Shown here: positions 53,873-62,425 of the stretch, piece after piece
How the letters are laid out: each line of letters opens with the position of its first letter
Position numbering within the stretch: the first letter of the stretch is position 1
DNA from: Gordonia mangrovi
Lineage (GTDB): Bacteria > Actinomycetota > Actinomycetes > Mycobacteriales > Mycobacteriaceae
DNA: 64,000 nt
Reading direction: 5' to 3'
Assembly (NCBI RefSeq): GCF_024734075.1
Contig: NZ_CP102850.1
Span: forward strand, 3,782,001 to 3,846,000
Made by a program: the position numbers and the translations under genes
Notes under the pieces: model-generated
What the model saw: only the letters and a program-made list of their open reading frames with translations
Database searches by the model: none
Told to the model about the DNA's origin: nothing

Positions 53873-54331
53873 TCAGGCCTCGGCCGCGGATTTCAGTGAT
53901 GCCAAACCCTTTTCGAAGTCCTTGCCGAGCATCTTGTCGAAGATGCCCAGCGGTGCGGCGACGCGGGAGAACAACGAGTGCGGGCCGGTCATCGTCCAGG
54001 TCACCTCGGTCTGCGCGCCGCGTGGTGCGAGGGTGAAGACGCTGGTGCTGGTCGACTTCATCGGCTTCTCGAAGGCCACCTGCACGGCGACACGGGTGGG
54101 TTCGGTGACGTCGATGATCTGCATCGTGCCCTTACCGGCCTTGCGGTTTCCCGACCACGCGTACTTGGCGCCGACACCAGAATCCGCGCCCGAGTAGTCC
54201 CGGTTCAGGTCGGGATCGATGTCCTCCCAGGGTGACCATCGCCGCCATTCGTGCAGATCGACGATGAGTGGATAGATCTGCTCCGCAGCCGCTGCGATTG
54301 TCGCGGACCGGGTCACCTCGTAGTCGCCCAT
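53873..54331 (-). CDS. SRPBCC-family protein (polyketide cyclase/dehydrase-like)
   Basis: 152 residues. MGDYEVTRSATIAAAAEQIY, then DLHEWRRWSPWEDIDP, are typical of the 'polyketide cyclase 2' type of SRPBCC. The barrel continues through GAQTEVTWTMTGP, and the C-terminal helix is FDKMLGKDFEKGLASLK. Probably a small-molecule or lipid carrier. AAGGAG precedes the ATG at 54331. Convergent with the RDD gene (24 bp). Confidence 0.85.
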   Translation of the reverse strand: MGDYEVTRSATIAAAAEQIYPLIVDLHEWRRWSPWEDIDPDLNRDYSGADSGVGAKYAWSGNRKAGKGTMQIIDVTEPTRVAVQVAFEKPMKSTSTSVFTLAPRGAQTEVTWTMTGPHSLFSRVAAPLGIFDKMLGKDFEKGLASLKSAAEA

Positions 54332-54428
54332 GGTCGGGTTCTCCTTTTCCCGTGAATGGTGTGCATGCAGTATGACCGACCGCAACCGGGTCACTCATCG
54401 GATGACTGAGTCCCACTACGCTGGCATC

Positions 54429-55892
54429 GTGACGGACCGGCGGCATCTCGACGCGCATAAGGTGATCGACCTGGTGGTCGACCGCGGCACCTGGGAGTCC
54501 TGGGGTGAGCCGAGCGATCGTCGTTCGGCTTCGCCCGCGTATCGCAGCGCCCTGGAGCGTGCGCGCGAGCGGACCGGCGTCGACGAGTCGGTGCTGACCG
54601 GACGTGGTTCGATCGGCGGCGTCGCCGTGGCCTTGGTGGTCAGCGAATTCGGCTTCCTCGGCGGGTCGATCGGCGAGGTCGCCGGTGGCCGGGTTGTCCG
54701 GGCGATCGAACGCGCCACCTCAGAACGCCTTCCGGTGCTCGCGTTGCCCGCATCCGGCGGCACCCGGATGCAGGAGGGTACCCCCGCATTCCTGGAGATG
54801 GTCGCGATCACCGGCGCGGTGCTCGCACACAAGGCGGCAGGCCTCACCTACCTGGTCTACCTGCGAGATCCGACGACCGGCGGTGTGTTCGCCTCCTGGG
54901 GATCGCTCGGCCATGTCACCTGGGCGCAGCCGTCGGCGCTCATCGGTTTTCTCGGTCCGCGGGTGTACGCGGGCCTGCATGGCGAGGCCTTTCCGGACGG
55001 TGTGCAGACCGCGGAGAATCTGCACCGTCGCGGATTGATCGACGCCGTCTTCCCCATCGAGCAACTCGCGGCGCGGATCTCGGACGTGCTGGGGGTGCTC
55101 GCCGACAGCGCCGACAGCGCCGACAGCGCCGACAGCGCCGACGGCGCCGACACATCCGGGGCCGGGCACGATGCCGAGCCGGTGAGCGACGCCTGGCACG
55201 CGGTGGTCACCAGCCGGTCGTCGGACCGTCCCGCCGTGTACGACGTCCTCGGTCGGACCGACGTCGCCATCCTGCGTGGTGATGGACCGATCTGCTTGGC
55301 GCTGTGCCGTTTCGGGACGCACGTCACCGTCGTCATCGGTCACGATCGCGCCCGTCAGGGGGCCGGAGAACTGATCACGCCCACCGACCTGCGATCGGTG
55401 CGGCGGGCGTTCGCCTTCGCCGCCGACCTGCGATTGCCGGTGGTGACCTTCATCGACACCCCGGGTGCCGAGCTCTCGGTGGCGGCCGAGGAGGGCGGTC
55501 TCGCAGGCGAGATCGCGCAGTGCACGGCCGAACTGATCCGGCTTCCCGTGCCGACGGTCTCGGTCCTGCTGGGACAGGGAGCCGGTGGCGCGGCACTGGC
55601 GTTGTTCCCGGCGGACTGGCGGATCGCCGCGGCCGACGCGTGGCTGTCGCCTCTCCCCCCGGAAGGTGCGAGCGTCATCGTGCATCACGACACCGACCAT
55701 GCTGCCGCGCTGGCCGACGCACAGCGCATCGCGGCCGCAGCCCTGGTCGCGGACGGGACGGTCGACCGCGTGGTCGATCTCACCGCCACCGACGGACCCG
55801 CTCGATTGCGGGCGGTGATCGGCGAAGCGTTGGACGCCAGATCGCGCCCGTCGATGCGACGTCGGACCCGGACACCGGGCGGTGACCGATGA
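54429..55892 (+). CDS. Acyl-CoA carboxylase carboxyltransferase, fused beta/alpha type (AccD3-like)
   Basis: 487 residues with two crotonase-fold halves. The first (about 30-230) has ALPASGGTRMQEGTPAFLEM and ATGG-type oxyanion loops; the second (about 275-470) has TFIDTPGAELSVAAEEGG and LLGQGAGGAALALFPAD. It resembles M. tuberculosis AccD3 (Rv0904c). The halves are joined by an Asp-Ser-Ala repeat linker encoded by a 9-bp tandem repeat. No biotin carboxylase gene is nearby, so the partner AccA lies elsewhere. TACGCT (54417-54422) is 6 nt before the GTG at 54429. Overlaps the Nudix ATG. Confidence 0.85.
   Translation: MTDRRHLDAHKVIDLVVDRGTWESWGEPSDRRSASPAYRSALERARERTGVDESVLTGRGSIGGVAVALVVSEFGFLGGSIGEVAGGRVVRAIERATSERLPVLALPASGGTRMQEGTPAFLEMVAITGAVLAHKAAGLTYLVYLRDPTTGGVFASWGSLGHVTWAQPSALIGFLGPRVYAGLHGEAFPDGVQTAENLHRRGLIDAVFPIEQLAARISDVLGVLADSADSADSADSADGADTSGAGHDAEPVSDAWHAVVTSRSSDRPAVYDVLGRTDVAILRGDGPICLALCRFGTHVTVVIGHDRARQGAGELITPTDLRSVRRAFAFAADLRLPVVTFIDTPGAELSVAAEEGGLAGEIAQCTAELIRLPVPTVSVLLGQGAGGAALALFPADWRIAAADAWLSPLPPEGASVIVHHDTDHAAALADAQRIAAAALVADGTVDRVVDLTATDGPARLRAVIGEALDARSRPSMRRRTRTPGGDR
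55106..55150 (+). repeat. 9-bp in-frame tandem repeat (GACAGCGCC)
   Basis: Four to five consecutive copies of a 9-bp unit encode Asp-Ser-Ala in the interdomain linker of the carboxyltransferase; the last copy changes Ser to Gly. Copy-number change would alter linker length without a frameshift. Confidence 0.85.
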
Positions 55893-56284
55893 CCCGCCGC
55901 ATCGTCGGCGTCGGCGCGATCGTGTGGGACGACGCCGACCGGTTGCTGTTGGTGCAACGCGCCCATCCGCCGCAGGCAGGGCGCTGGACCGTGCCCGGCG
56001 GCAAGGTCGAGGCGGGAGAGTCCCTGGAGGCTGCGGTGGCCCGCGAAGTCCTGGAGGAGACCGGTCTGCACGTTGAGGTCGGGGAGAAGGCGTGGGTGGT
56101 CGACATACCCGCCGACGCTGTTGTCTTCGAGGTCCACGACTTCGTCGCCGAGGTGCGATCGGGGACGCTACGGGCGGGCGACGACGCCGCTGACGCGCGG
56201 TGGGTGCCGGTACCGGAACTCGGCGACCTCCCGTTGACCCACGGACTGCTTGCGCACCTGTCCCGATACGGCCTGATGCGCTGA
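55889..56284 (+). CDS. Nudix hydrolase
   Basis: 131 residues with a complete Nudix box: GGKVEAGESLEAAVAREVLE followed by ETGL, matching GX5EX7REUXEEXGU. MutT/NDX-like, hydrolysing a nucleoside diphosphate derivative that cannot be named. The ATG overlaps the carboxyltransferase stop by ATGA. Confidence 0.92.
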   Translation: MTRRIVGVGAIVWDDADRLLLVQRAHPPQAGRWTVPGGKVEAGESLEAAVAREVLEETGLHVEVGEKAWVVDIPADAVVFEVHDFVAEVRSGTLRAGDDAADARWVPVPELGDLPLTHGLLAHLSRYGLMR

Positions 56285-56313
56285 CGTGAGAGTCAGGAGT
56301 CGGGGACTGCTGC

Positions 56314-56967
56314 TCACTCCGACACGTATCGTTGCGTCCCGAGCCGCTGTGAGCCGTCGCCGCCCACGCCGTGTGCGGCCAGCATCTCCACCAGATCCTC
56401 GATGACCTGATCTCGGCTGACCGCGACGTCGCCGTTGAGCCAGGCCGCGATCGCCTGCCCGGCACCGCCGACGAGGAAGTGCGCGAGCAGCGGCGCCTGG
56501 CCGTGCTCGTCGAGTTGATACTCGCTGCGCAGATACTTGCTGAACACCTCGACGAAGGTCGCGGTCGACTCGAACCGTTTGCGAACGAGCGTGGCATTGA
56601 GCTGGTGGGGACTGAACAACAGCTGCCCGATTCGCTGGTCGTCGGCGATGGCCTCCACGACGCCGACGACACCGGCGCGGGCCGGATCGGGACCCTTCTG
56701 GGCGAACGCTGCCTTCGCGGCTTCGAGCAGTGTCGCGATACTCCAGTCGTAGACAGCGGCCGCGAACTCATCCTTGTCGGCGAAGCTCTCGTAGAAGTAG
56801 CGCTGCGCCAAGTGCGCCCGACCGCAGATCGTCCGCAACGTCAGTGATTCGGGCCCCTGGGGGTTTCCGAGGATCTCCAAGCCGGCATGCAGCAGTCGCT
56901 CTTTGCGCATCGCGACGCGCTTCTCGCTGTCCACCCCGTTGTAGGGCCTGTTCGGTAGATCACTCAT
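56314..56967 (-). CDS. TetR-family regulator, divergent from the carrier-protein gene cluster
   Basis: 217 residues. Helix-turn-helix in about 20-65: RKERLLHAGLEILGN, TLRTICGRAHLAQRYFYESF. The C-terminal ligand/dimer domain has FSPHQLNATLVRKRFESTAT and HFLVGGAGQAIAAWLNGDV. It lies 180 bp from the divergent operon that starts at 57148, with a perfect palindrome at 57018-57037 between them, so it most likely represses that operon and itself. Confidence 0.88.
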   Translation of the reverse strand: MSDLPNRPYNGVDSEKRVAMRKERLLHAGLEILGNPQGPESLTLRTICGRAHLAQRYFYESFADKDEFAAAVYDWSIATLLEAAKAAFAQKGPDPARAGVVGVVEAIADDQRIGQLLFSPHQLNATLVRKRFESTATFVEVFSKYLRSEYQLDEHGQAPLLAHFLVGGAGQAIAAWLNGDVAVSRDQVIEDLVEMLAAHGVGGDGSQRLGTQRYVSE

Positions 56968-57017
56968 GGCCCGTCAAGTTTGACAGACGAGGGTCACGAG
57001 GCAGTACTCTTGCCTGA

Positions 57018-57037
57018 CTGAATACGGACGTATTCAG
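57018..57037. promoter_or_regulatory. Palindromic TetR-type operator
   Basis: CTGAATACGGACGTATTCAG: 9-bp perfect arms with a 2-bp centre, sited between the tetR gene (start 56967) and the biosynthetic operon (start 57148). Confidence 0.7.
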
Positions 57038-57072
57038 AAGCGCACACATTCAGAAGCAGACGTATCCAGAAG
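57032..57072 (+). repeat. Three phased direct repeats of ATTCAGAAG
   Basis: ATTCAGAAG at 57032-57040 and 57048-57056, and ATCCAGAAG at 57064-57072, spaced exactly 16 bp apart. The first overlaps the right arm of the palindrome. It may be a multi-site binding region for the TetR protein or a second regulator. Confidence 0.6.
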
Positions 57073-57147
57073 TTGAACGAGTCTCGACGTCGCGGCATCC
57101 GGTTTCCAGCGAGGTAACTCCTCGCCTCAGAGAAGGGCGCGCCAGCT

Positions 57148-58419
57148 GTGAGTCTGGTAACTGAAACGACGACTCCCACAATCGATTCGACCGCTGCGCA
57201 TCTCGGCTCCGCCAGGGCGATGCTCGGCCGGGTCTTCGGCGGCATGGTGGAGGTCCGAAGTCGGGGATCTCGGCTCTGGACCGACACGGGCGAGGAGTAC
57301 CTCAACTGCGGTGGATACGGGGTTTTTCTCCTCGGTGCCTGCCATCCCGTGGTTGTCGACGCGGTGAGTCGTCAGCTGCACCGACATCCCGTCGCGTCGA
57401 AGGTGCTGCTGGAATCCACGGTGGCCGAAGCGGCGGCGCGCCTCGCATCGGTCACCCCCGCCGGGTTGACCAAGGTCTATTTCGCCGGATCGGGTACCGA
57501 AGCTACCGAGGCTGCCCTGAAAATGGCTGTTGCGCAGGGAAAATCGCGATTCATTTCGATGGTCGGGGGATATCATGGCAAGACGATCGGTTCGCTGAGC
57601 GTCACCGGCAACGAGACATACCAGGGGCCGTTTCGAACGGTTCTGCCCGCGAGTCGCCTGGTGACCTACGGCGATGTGGGCGCGTTGCGGGACGCGCTGG
57701 CCCTTGCGGGCGACGCGTCGTGTGTGATCCTCGAGCCGATTCAGGGTGAGGCAGGGGCCATCGTGCCTCCATCTGGATATCTGCGGGGAGTCGCGGCGGC
57801 GTGCCGTGAATTCGGAGCGCTGCTCATCGTCGACGAGATCATGACCGGACTCGGCCGGACGGGTTCCTGGTGGGCCTCGGAGGCCGAGGGGGTGGTGCCC
57901 GACATCCTGCTGACGGGTAAGAGCCTTGGCGGTGGCGTGGTGCCGGCCTCGGCGGCGGTGACGACCGCGGAGATCTTCGCGCCGTTCGACGCCGACTTCT
58001 GTCTGCACACCTCGACGTTCTCCGGATCGCCGATGGCGATGGCGGCAGTATCCGCCGCTCTCGACGTGATCGAGGCGCAAGACCTGCCGGGGAGGGCCCA
58101 GGAACTCGGGCAGCGCCTGTTGCCCGCGGTCCGCGAGATCTGCGAGCGAGAGTGCCCCGGACTCGTGGCCGAGGTCCGCGGGCGCGGTCTGTTGATCGGC
58201 ATCGAACTGACGCGGCCGGACGTCGCGGCGGAGATGCTCGGTGCGCTGATCGAGCAGCGGGTGCTCGTCAATCACTCGCTCAATTCGTCGACGGTGCTGC
58301 GGCTCACTCCGCCGGCGATCTTCTCGGCGGGCGACGAGGAATGGCTGCTTCGCTCGCTGGCCAATGCCTGCCGTGCTGTCCGAGACGCATGTGCCGCCGA
58401 CGTGGAAGGGAACTCATGA
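57148..58419 (+). CDS. Class III PLP aminotransferase
   Basis: 423 residues, related to ornithine, 4-aminobutyrate and putrescine aminotransferases. AGSGTEATEAALKMA is the phosphate-binding turn, GGYHGKTIGSLS the aromatic/His contact, LIVDEIMTGLGRTG the cofactor Asp, and LLTGKSLGGG holds the Schiff-base Lys. FSGSPMAMAA is typical. Enzymes of this class act on aldehydes and terminal amines, which fits amination of an aldehyde released by the adjacent reductase. GTG at 57148. Overlaps the next gene by ATGA. Confidence 0.88.
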   Translation: MSLVTETTTPTIDSTAAHLGSARAMLGRVFGGMVEVRSRGSRLWTDTGEEYLNCGGYGVFLLGACHPVVVDAVSRQLHRHPVASKVLLESTVAEAAARLASVTPAGLTKVYFAGSGTEATEAALKMAVAQGKSRFISMVGGYHGKTIGSLSVTGNETYQGPFRTVLPASRLVTYGDVGALRDALALAGDASCVILEPIQGEAGAIVPPSGYLRGVAAACREFGALLIVDEIMTGLGRTGSWWASEAEGVVPDILLTGKSLGGGVVPASAAVTTAEIFAPFDADFCLHTSTFSGSPMAMAAVSAALDVIEAQDLPGRAQELGQRLLPAVREICERECPGLVAEVRGRGLLIGIELTRPDVAAEMLGALIEQRVLVNHSLNSSTVLRLTPPAIFSAGDEEWLLRSLANACRAVRDACAADVEGNS

Positions 58420-59438
58420 CCACCGTTCTGATCACCGGGGCGTCCGGTGTGTTGGGAACCGCCGTGCGCGAGCGGCTCGACGGCCCGGGGGTCATCGCGC
58501 TGGCCCATCGCCGGGCCGTGGAGGGCGTCGATTCGGTCACCGCGGACCTACGGCGGCCTCACCTCGGTCTGGCGCAGGCAGCGTGGGACGACCTGGCTGA
58601 TCGGGTGGACGTCATCGTGCACTGCGCGGCCAACGTCGACTTCACGGCCGGCATCGACACCGTCGAGGAACTCAACGTCCGCGGCGTCGTGAACATCACC
58701 GAGTTCGCCAGGCGTGCAGAGGCCAGGGTGATCCATGTCAGCACGGCCTACGTCGATCGAGAGGCCCAGGCCGACATCACCGGCGGATATGCCACCATGC
58801 ATCCCTCGCGTTATCTCGCCAGCAAGCGCCGCGGAGAGAAGATCGTGCAGCGCAGCGGAGTTCGCCATGTCATCGTCCGGCCGTCGGTCATCACCGGCCA
58901 CTCGGTGACCGGGCAGATCAGTGAGTACCAGGGATTTCACAGCCTGACGAAGTCGGTTCTGACCCAGGGAATCCCGATGGCGATCGTGGACGCGGACGCC
59001 CGGGGCGATCTGGTGGCATGCGACGTCGTGGCCGACGCCATCGCAGCCCTCATCGACCATCCTGATGCCGAGGGAATCTTTTGGGCCACCGCCGGATCCG
59101 CCGCACTGCGAGCCGAGCGCGTGCTCGAGCTCATCGTCGACACCGCCGTCGAGTGCGGAGTCGACGTGAGCCCGATCCGCCGCGTGGACATGGACTTCTT
59201 CGACCGTCTGTTGCGACCGGCCTTCTTCGCCGATCTCGACGATCGCTCGAAGACGAAGGTGGCCAATCTGTTGGCGACCGTATCCTCGCTCTTCCCGGTG
59301 GACGAGTTCCCGACGTCGCTGGGAACGCTGCCCGACGGTCCACCGGCGATGACCACCGCCGATGCCGAGGACTTGCTGCGTACGTCCGTGCGCTATGTCG
59401 CACAGCAGCAACGCCGGTCACCGCTGGCAGTTCGATAG
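58416..59438 (+). CDS. Stand-alone thioester-reductase-like extended SDR
   Basis: 340 residues. TGASGVLG 7-14 binds NADPH; HCAANVDF, ELNVRGVVNITEFA and IHVSTAYV are hallmarks of the thioester-reductase / fatty acyl-CoA reductase branch found as terminal domains of NRPSs and carboxylic acid reductases. The catalytic Tyr133 and Lys137 (YLASK) are present. The expected chemistry is reductive release of a carrier-protein thioester as an aldehyde. A simple epimerase is the alternative. The ATG at 58416 overlaps the aminotransferase stop. Confidence 0.8.
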   Translation: MTTVLITGASGVLGTAVRERLDGPGVIALAHRRAVEGVDSVTADLRRPHLGLAQAAWDDLADRVDVIVHCAANVDFTAGIDTVEELNVRGVVNITEFARRAEARVIHVSTAYVDREAQADITGGYATMHPSRYLASKRRGEKIVQRSGVRHVIVRPSVITGHSVTGQISEYQGFHSLTKSVLTQGIPMAIVDADARGDLVACDVVADAIAALIDHPDAEGIFWATAGSAALRAERVLELIVDTAVECGVDVSPIRRVDMDFFDRLLRPAFFADLDDRSKTKVANLLATVSSLFPVDEFPTSLGTLPDGPPAMTTADAEDLLRTSVRYVAQQQRRSPLAVR

Positions 59439-59478
59439 ACCATCTCGCGTACGCCCACCCACGAGAACAGGAAATGAC

Positions 59479-59940
59479 ATGACCTCTCTCGCACGCCCGG
59501 TCGTCACCGAAAGCCATCCGCTCGACGGCTGCGACGCCGACGCCGCCTTCGCGCGGCTCTGCGACTTCGAAACCCTGGCCGGGCTGGTCGACGACGTCGA
59601 GCGCATCGAGATCACCCCGGTCGGCCCGGGCGAGCAGATCAGCTCGTGGGGGGTGATCTTTCGTCGAGGTGTGATGCAGTGGCGCGAACGTGACGTCATC
59701 GATCACGATGCCCGCACGATCTCGTTCTCGCTGATAGACGGCGATCTCGCGTACCTCGAAGGCCACTGGAGCGTCGAGAAACACGAGGCCGGATGCGTGA
59801 TCACGTTCCGATCTGAGTTCGACTTCGGGATTCCGTCGATGGCCGCCATGCTCAACCCCCTCGCGGAACGGGAACTGCGACGGAACAACCGAGCGATCAT
59901 CGCCGCGGTCGCCCACCCCACGACGCCGGTGCCGTCATGA
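59479..59940 (+). CDS. SRPBCC protein of the carrier-protein cluster (COQ10/cyclase type)
   Basis: 153 residues. LDGCDADAAFARLCDFETLA and the strand MQWRERDVIDHDARTISFSL fit a Coq10/aromatase-cyclase START fold. The C-terminal helix MLNPLAERELRRNNRAII is typical of this group. It may hold or cyclise the carrier-bound intermediate. AGGAA lies before the ATG at 59479, and the stop overlaps the ligase ATG. Confidence 0.78.
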   Translation: MTSLARPVVTESHPLDGCDADAAFARLCDFETLAGLVDDVERIEITPVGPGEQISSWGVIFRRGVMQWRERDVIDHDARTISFSLIDGDLAYLEGHWSVEKHEAGCVITFRSEFDFGIPSMAAMLNPLAERELRRNNRAIIAAVAHPTTPVPS

Positions 59941-61397
59941 TGCCGCAGTCGGCGCTCTATCGCGCGCTGGTCGATGGGATGTCGCGGCATCCCCACGCAG
60001 AGGTCCATCATCTCGATCAGGTCGTCTCATTCGGCGCCCTACTCACCGATTCCGACCGCAAGCGCAGGGACTTTCGCCGTGTCGTCGAGCCACAGTCGCG
60101 GGTGCTGGTCACACTCCGCAATCATCCGGGCTACATCTCGACGCTGCTTGCATTGCTCGCCGACGGCCACTTCCCGATTCTGGCCGATCCGGCGCTCGGC
60201 GGCGGCGAGATCCGTCGTCTCATCGACGCCTGCGGAATCCGCCATCACGTCACCGCGACACCGACATCCGACAGCCTGGCCATCGATGACGTATCGGGGA
60301 TCGCGCCCACCGGATTCGACGGCGTCGCGCCGGAACTCGCATCCGACTCGGTGCTCGGACGGCTGACCTCGGGTTCGACGCGCCTGCCGGCGTGCATCGA
60401 GTTCTCGGCGGATGCCGTCATCTCCGCGGCAACCACCTGGACCGCGGGAAGTGGCCTCACCGACGCCGACCGGACGCTGCTCGCAGCGGGTTTCGCGAAC
60501 GGCCTCGCGTTCAACACCACGCTCATCCCGAGCCTGCTGACCGGCGCGGACATGGTTCTGATGGCTGGACTGCCGCGTGGTGGCACCGTCCTGCGGGAAA
60601 CGCGACGGTTGCGTCCGACGGTGCTCACGGCCTTTCCCGCCCTGTACGACGCTCTCGCGCAGTTCGACATCGGGTCCATCGATGCCGAGGCCGCAGCGGC
60701 GATGCGGGGCCTTCGGCTGCGGCTGTCGTCGGCTGCACCGATGAACCCGGACAGCGCGCGTGCGCTGGCCGAGATGTCGGGACACGTGAATGACTACTAC
60801 GGCATCGCCGAGACCGGACCGGTCACGTTCAACCCGGGCAGTACATACGGTTCGCAGGGACGGCCGTTGGCCGGTGTGACAATCGATTTCGACGACCAGA
60901 CCGCAGCGCATCCGGGCCGAATGCGGGTGCGTACCCCGTCGATGGGCACCCGCTACCTCAACTATCCGGGTGAATTCGAGAAGCGGGTGAGCGCGTCCGG
61001 GGCGTATCTCACCTCGGACCGAGGCGAATTCGTCGATGGTGAACTACGACTGCACGGCCGGGTGGAGGAGCTGCTCAATGTCGGCGGAAACAAGTTCACC
61101 CCCGAATCCGTGGCAGCGCCCATCATGGATTTCGGCGGTGTGATCGATTGTCGTGTTGTCCAATTCGCCGGAACCGGGGACCGCAAGCTGCTCGGCGCGG
61201 TGGTGCAATCCGAGACCGGTTGTGACGAGCACGCACTGCGCGGACATCTCCGAAACCATCTGGCCGCCTTCAAGGTGCCGGAACTGATCGTCACCGTCGA
61301 TCGTCTGCCGACGGGCCAGACCGGCAAGGTGCCGTCCGCGGCGGTGGAAGAACTTCTGCAGAACGCCCTGATGTCGAGGAGTGATGGACGTGAATGA
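59937..61397 (+). CDS. AMP-forming acyl/amino-acid ligase
   Basis: 486 residues, ANL superfamily, somewhat short. The A3 loop reads TSGSTRLPA (144-152), where most members have a Gly-rich TSGTTGxPKG, so the phosphate loop is degenerate. The other motifs are good: YGIAETG 288-294, Asp361 in TSDRGEF, GRVEELLNVGGNKF 374-387 and Lys464 in PTGQTGKV. It probably activates a carboxylate and loads it on the carrier protein encoded next. The ATG overlaps the upstream stop by ATGA, and it overlaps the ACP gene by 14 bp. Confidence 0.85.
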   Translation: MMPQSALYRALVDGMSRHPHAEVHHLDQVVSFGALLTDSDRKRRDFRRVVEPQSRVLVTLRNHPGYISTLLALLADGHFPILADPALGGGEIRRLIDACGIRHHVTATPTSDSLAIDDVSGIAPTGFDGVAPELASDSVLGRLTSGSTRLPACIEFSADAVISAATTWTAGSGLTDADRTLLAAGFANGLAFNTTLIPSLLTGADMVLMAGLPRGGTVLRETRRLRPTVLTAFPALYDALAQFDIGSIDAEAAAAMRGLRLRLSSAAPMNPDSARALAEMSGHVNDYYGIAETGPVTFNPGSTYGSQGRPLAGVTIDFDDQTAAHPGRMRVRTPSMGTRYLNYPGEFEKRVSASGAYLTSDRGEFVDGELRLHGRVEELLNVGGNKFTPESVAAPIMDFGGVIDCRVVQFAGTGDRKLLGAVVQSETGCDEHALRGHLRNHLAAFKVPELIVTVDRLPTGQTGKVPSAAVEELLQNALMSRSDGRE

Positions 61398-61659
61398 CAC
61401 CATGCGCGATGAGCTGCTCGCCGATGTGGCGGTGATGGTGGAAGCGGCGACCGATGGGGTGATCACCGAGTCGTCTGCGCGCGCCATGCCGGGCACCTTC
61501 GCCGACGAAGGGATGAGTTCGCTGGCCTTTCTGCGCCTCATCGACGCCATCGAGATCAAGTTCGGCATCGAGTTGGGACTCGACGACCGCGGACTGGATC
61601 CCTACGATTCGGTCGAGCACATCGTCGATCAGCTCGTCCACATCGGTGCCGTGGTGTGA
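61384..61659 (+). CDS. Acyl/peptidyl carrier protein
   Basis: 91 residues, four-helix carrier. The phosphopantetheine site is Ser46 in DEGMSSLAFLRLIDAIE; the residue before it is Ser where Asp is usual. IEIKFGIELGLDD is the typical helix II-III region. ATG at 61384, preceded by GAGGAG; a GTG at 61381 is also in frame. Encoded between the ligase and the DapB-like gene, so it is the tether for this pathway. Confidence 0.88.
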   Translation: MDVNDTMRDELLADVAVMVEAATDGVITESSARAMPGTFADEGMSSLAFLRLIDAIEIKFGIELGLDDRGLDPYDSVEHIVDQLVHIGAVV

Positions 61660-61672
61660 GTGGATCAGGTCG

Positions 61673-62425
61673 ATGATGCGTAGTCGCGACCACACGATCC
61701 GGGTCGCCCTGATCGGGGCCGACGGACGCTTCGGGACCGCCATCCGCGCGGCGGCCCGGACAGCGCCCGATGTGGAACTGCTCGCGATCACGCGGGAGTC
61801 GTGGCCGGGGGGCGCGACACCCGACGTGATCATCGATGTCTCCGCACCTGACGTGCTCGACGCCACCGTGGAACTCAGTGCTGCGACCGGTGCAGCGGTG
61901 CTGTACGGGGTGTCGAATCCGGGTCCTGCGCGCACGCAGAGGCTGACCGAGCTCGGCAGCCGGGTCGCCGTCTGTCGCGCGACGAACCTGAATCCGCTGG
62001 CGCACGTGATGCTGCAATCGGTGCAGATGCTCGCGCGGGTCGCCGCCACCCTGCCGGAGCGGGGCCACACCGTGGTGTCCGAGCGGCACCCGGTCTCAAA
62101 GACTGATGCGCCGTCTGGCACCGCACGGCAAATGGCCGACGCGTTCGATTGGCCCGTGTCCACCCATGTCGAGCGTGCCGGGGGACCGGTATGCGACCAC
62201 GGGGTCGAGTACGCCGTCGACGGCAACCGCATCCAGATCACCCACGCGGTGGCGGACCTCGGACTCTCCGCACGATCCGCAATCACCACGGCGGTCTGGC
62301 TCGCGCGGCAGCAGCCGGGCTTCTACACAGTGTCGGACGCCTTCTCCGCGATGAATTCGGCTGTCGCCGAGCCAGCGCCAGCGCCAGGGCCCGAGTCCGA
62401 GTTCTGGATCGGCGGTCGACGGTGA
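61673..62425 (+). CDS. Dihydrodipicolinate-reductase (DapB) paralog
   Basis: 250 residues. GADGRFG (15-21) is the dinucleotide loop. SERHPVSKTDAPSGTA (136-151) matches the DapB active site, with the catalytic His139 and Lys143 kept and the second His of the usual pair replaced by Pro140. The NAD-side loop that normally reads GTTG is YGVSN (78-82). Its place in a carrier-protein operon argues against lysine synthesis and for reduction of another cyclic imine or enamine. ATG at 61673. The stop overlaps the next GTG (GTGA). Confidence 0.84.
   Translation: MMRSRDHTIRVALIGADGRFGTAIRAAARTAPDVELLAITRESWPGGATPDVIIDVSAPDVLDATVELSAATGAAVLYGVSNPGPARTQRLTELGSRVAVCRATNLNPLAHVMLQSVQMLARVAATLPERGHTVVSERHPVSKTDAPSGTARQMADAFDWPVSTHVERAGGPVCDHGVEYAVDGNRIQITHAVADLGLSARSAITTAVWLARQQPGFYTVSDAFSAMNSAVAEPAPAPGPESEFWIGGRR

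Noticed and set aside
54720..56771. 683-codon open frame on the - strand
   Set aside because: Antisense to the carboxyltransferase and Nudix genes, both with intact catalytic motifs.
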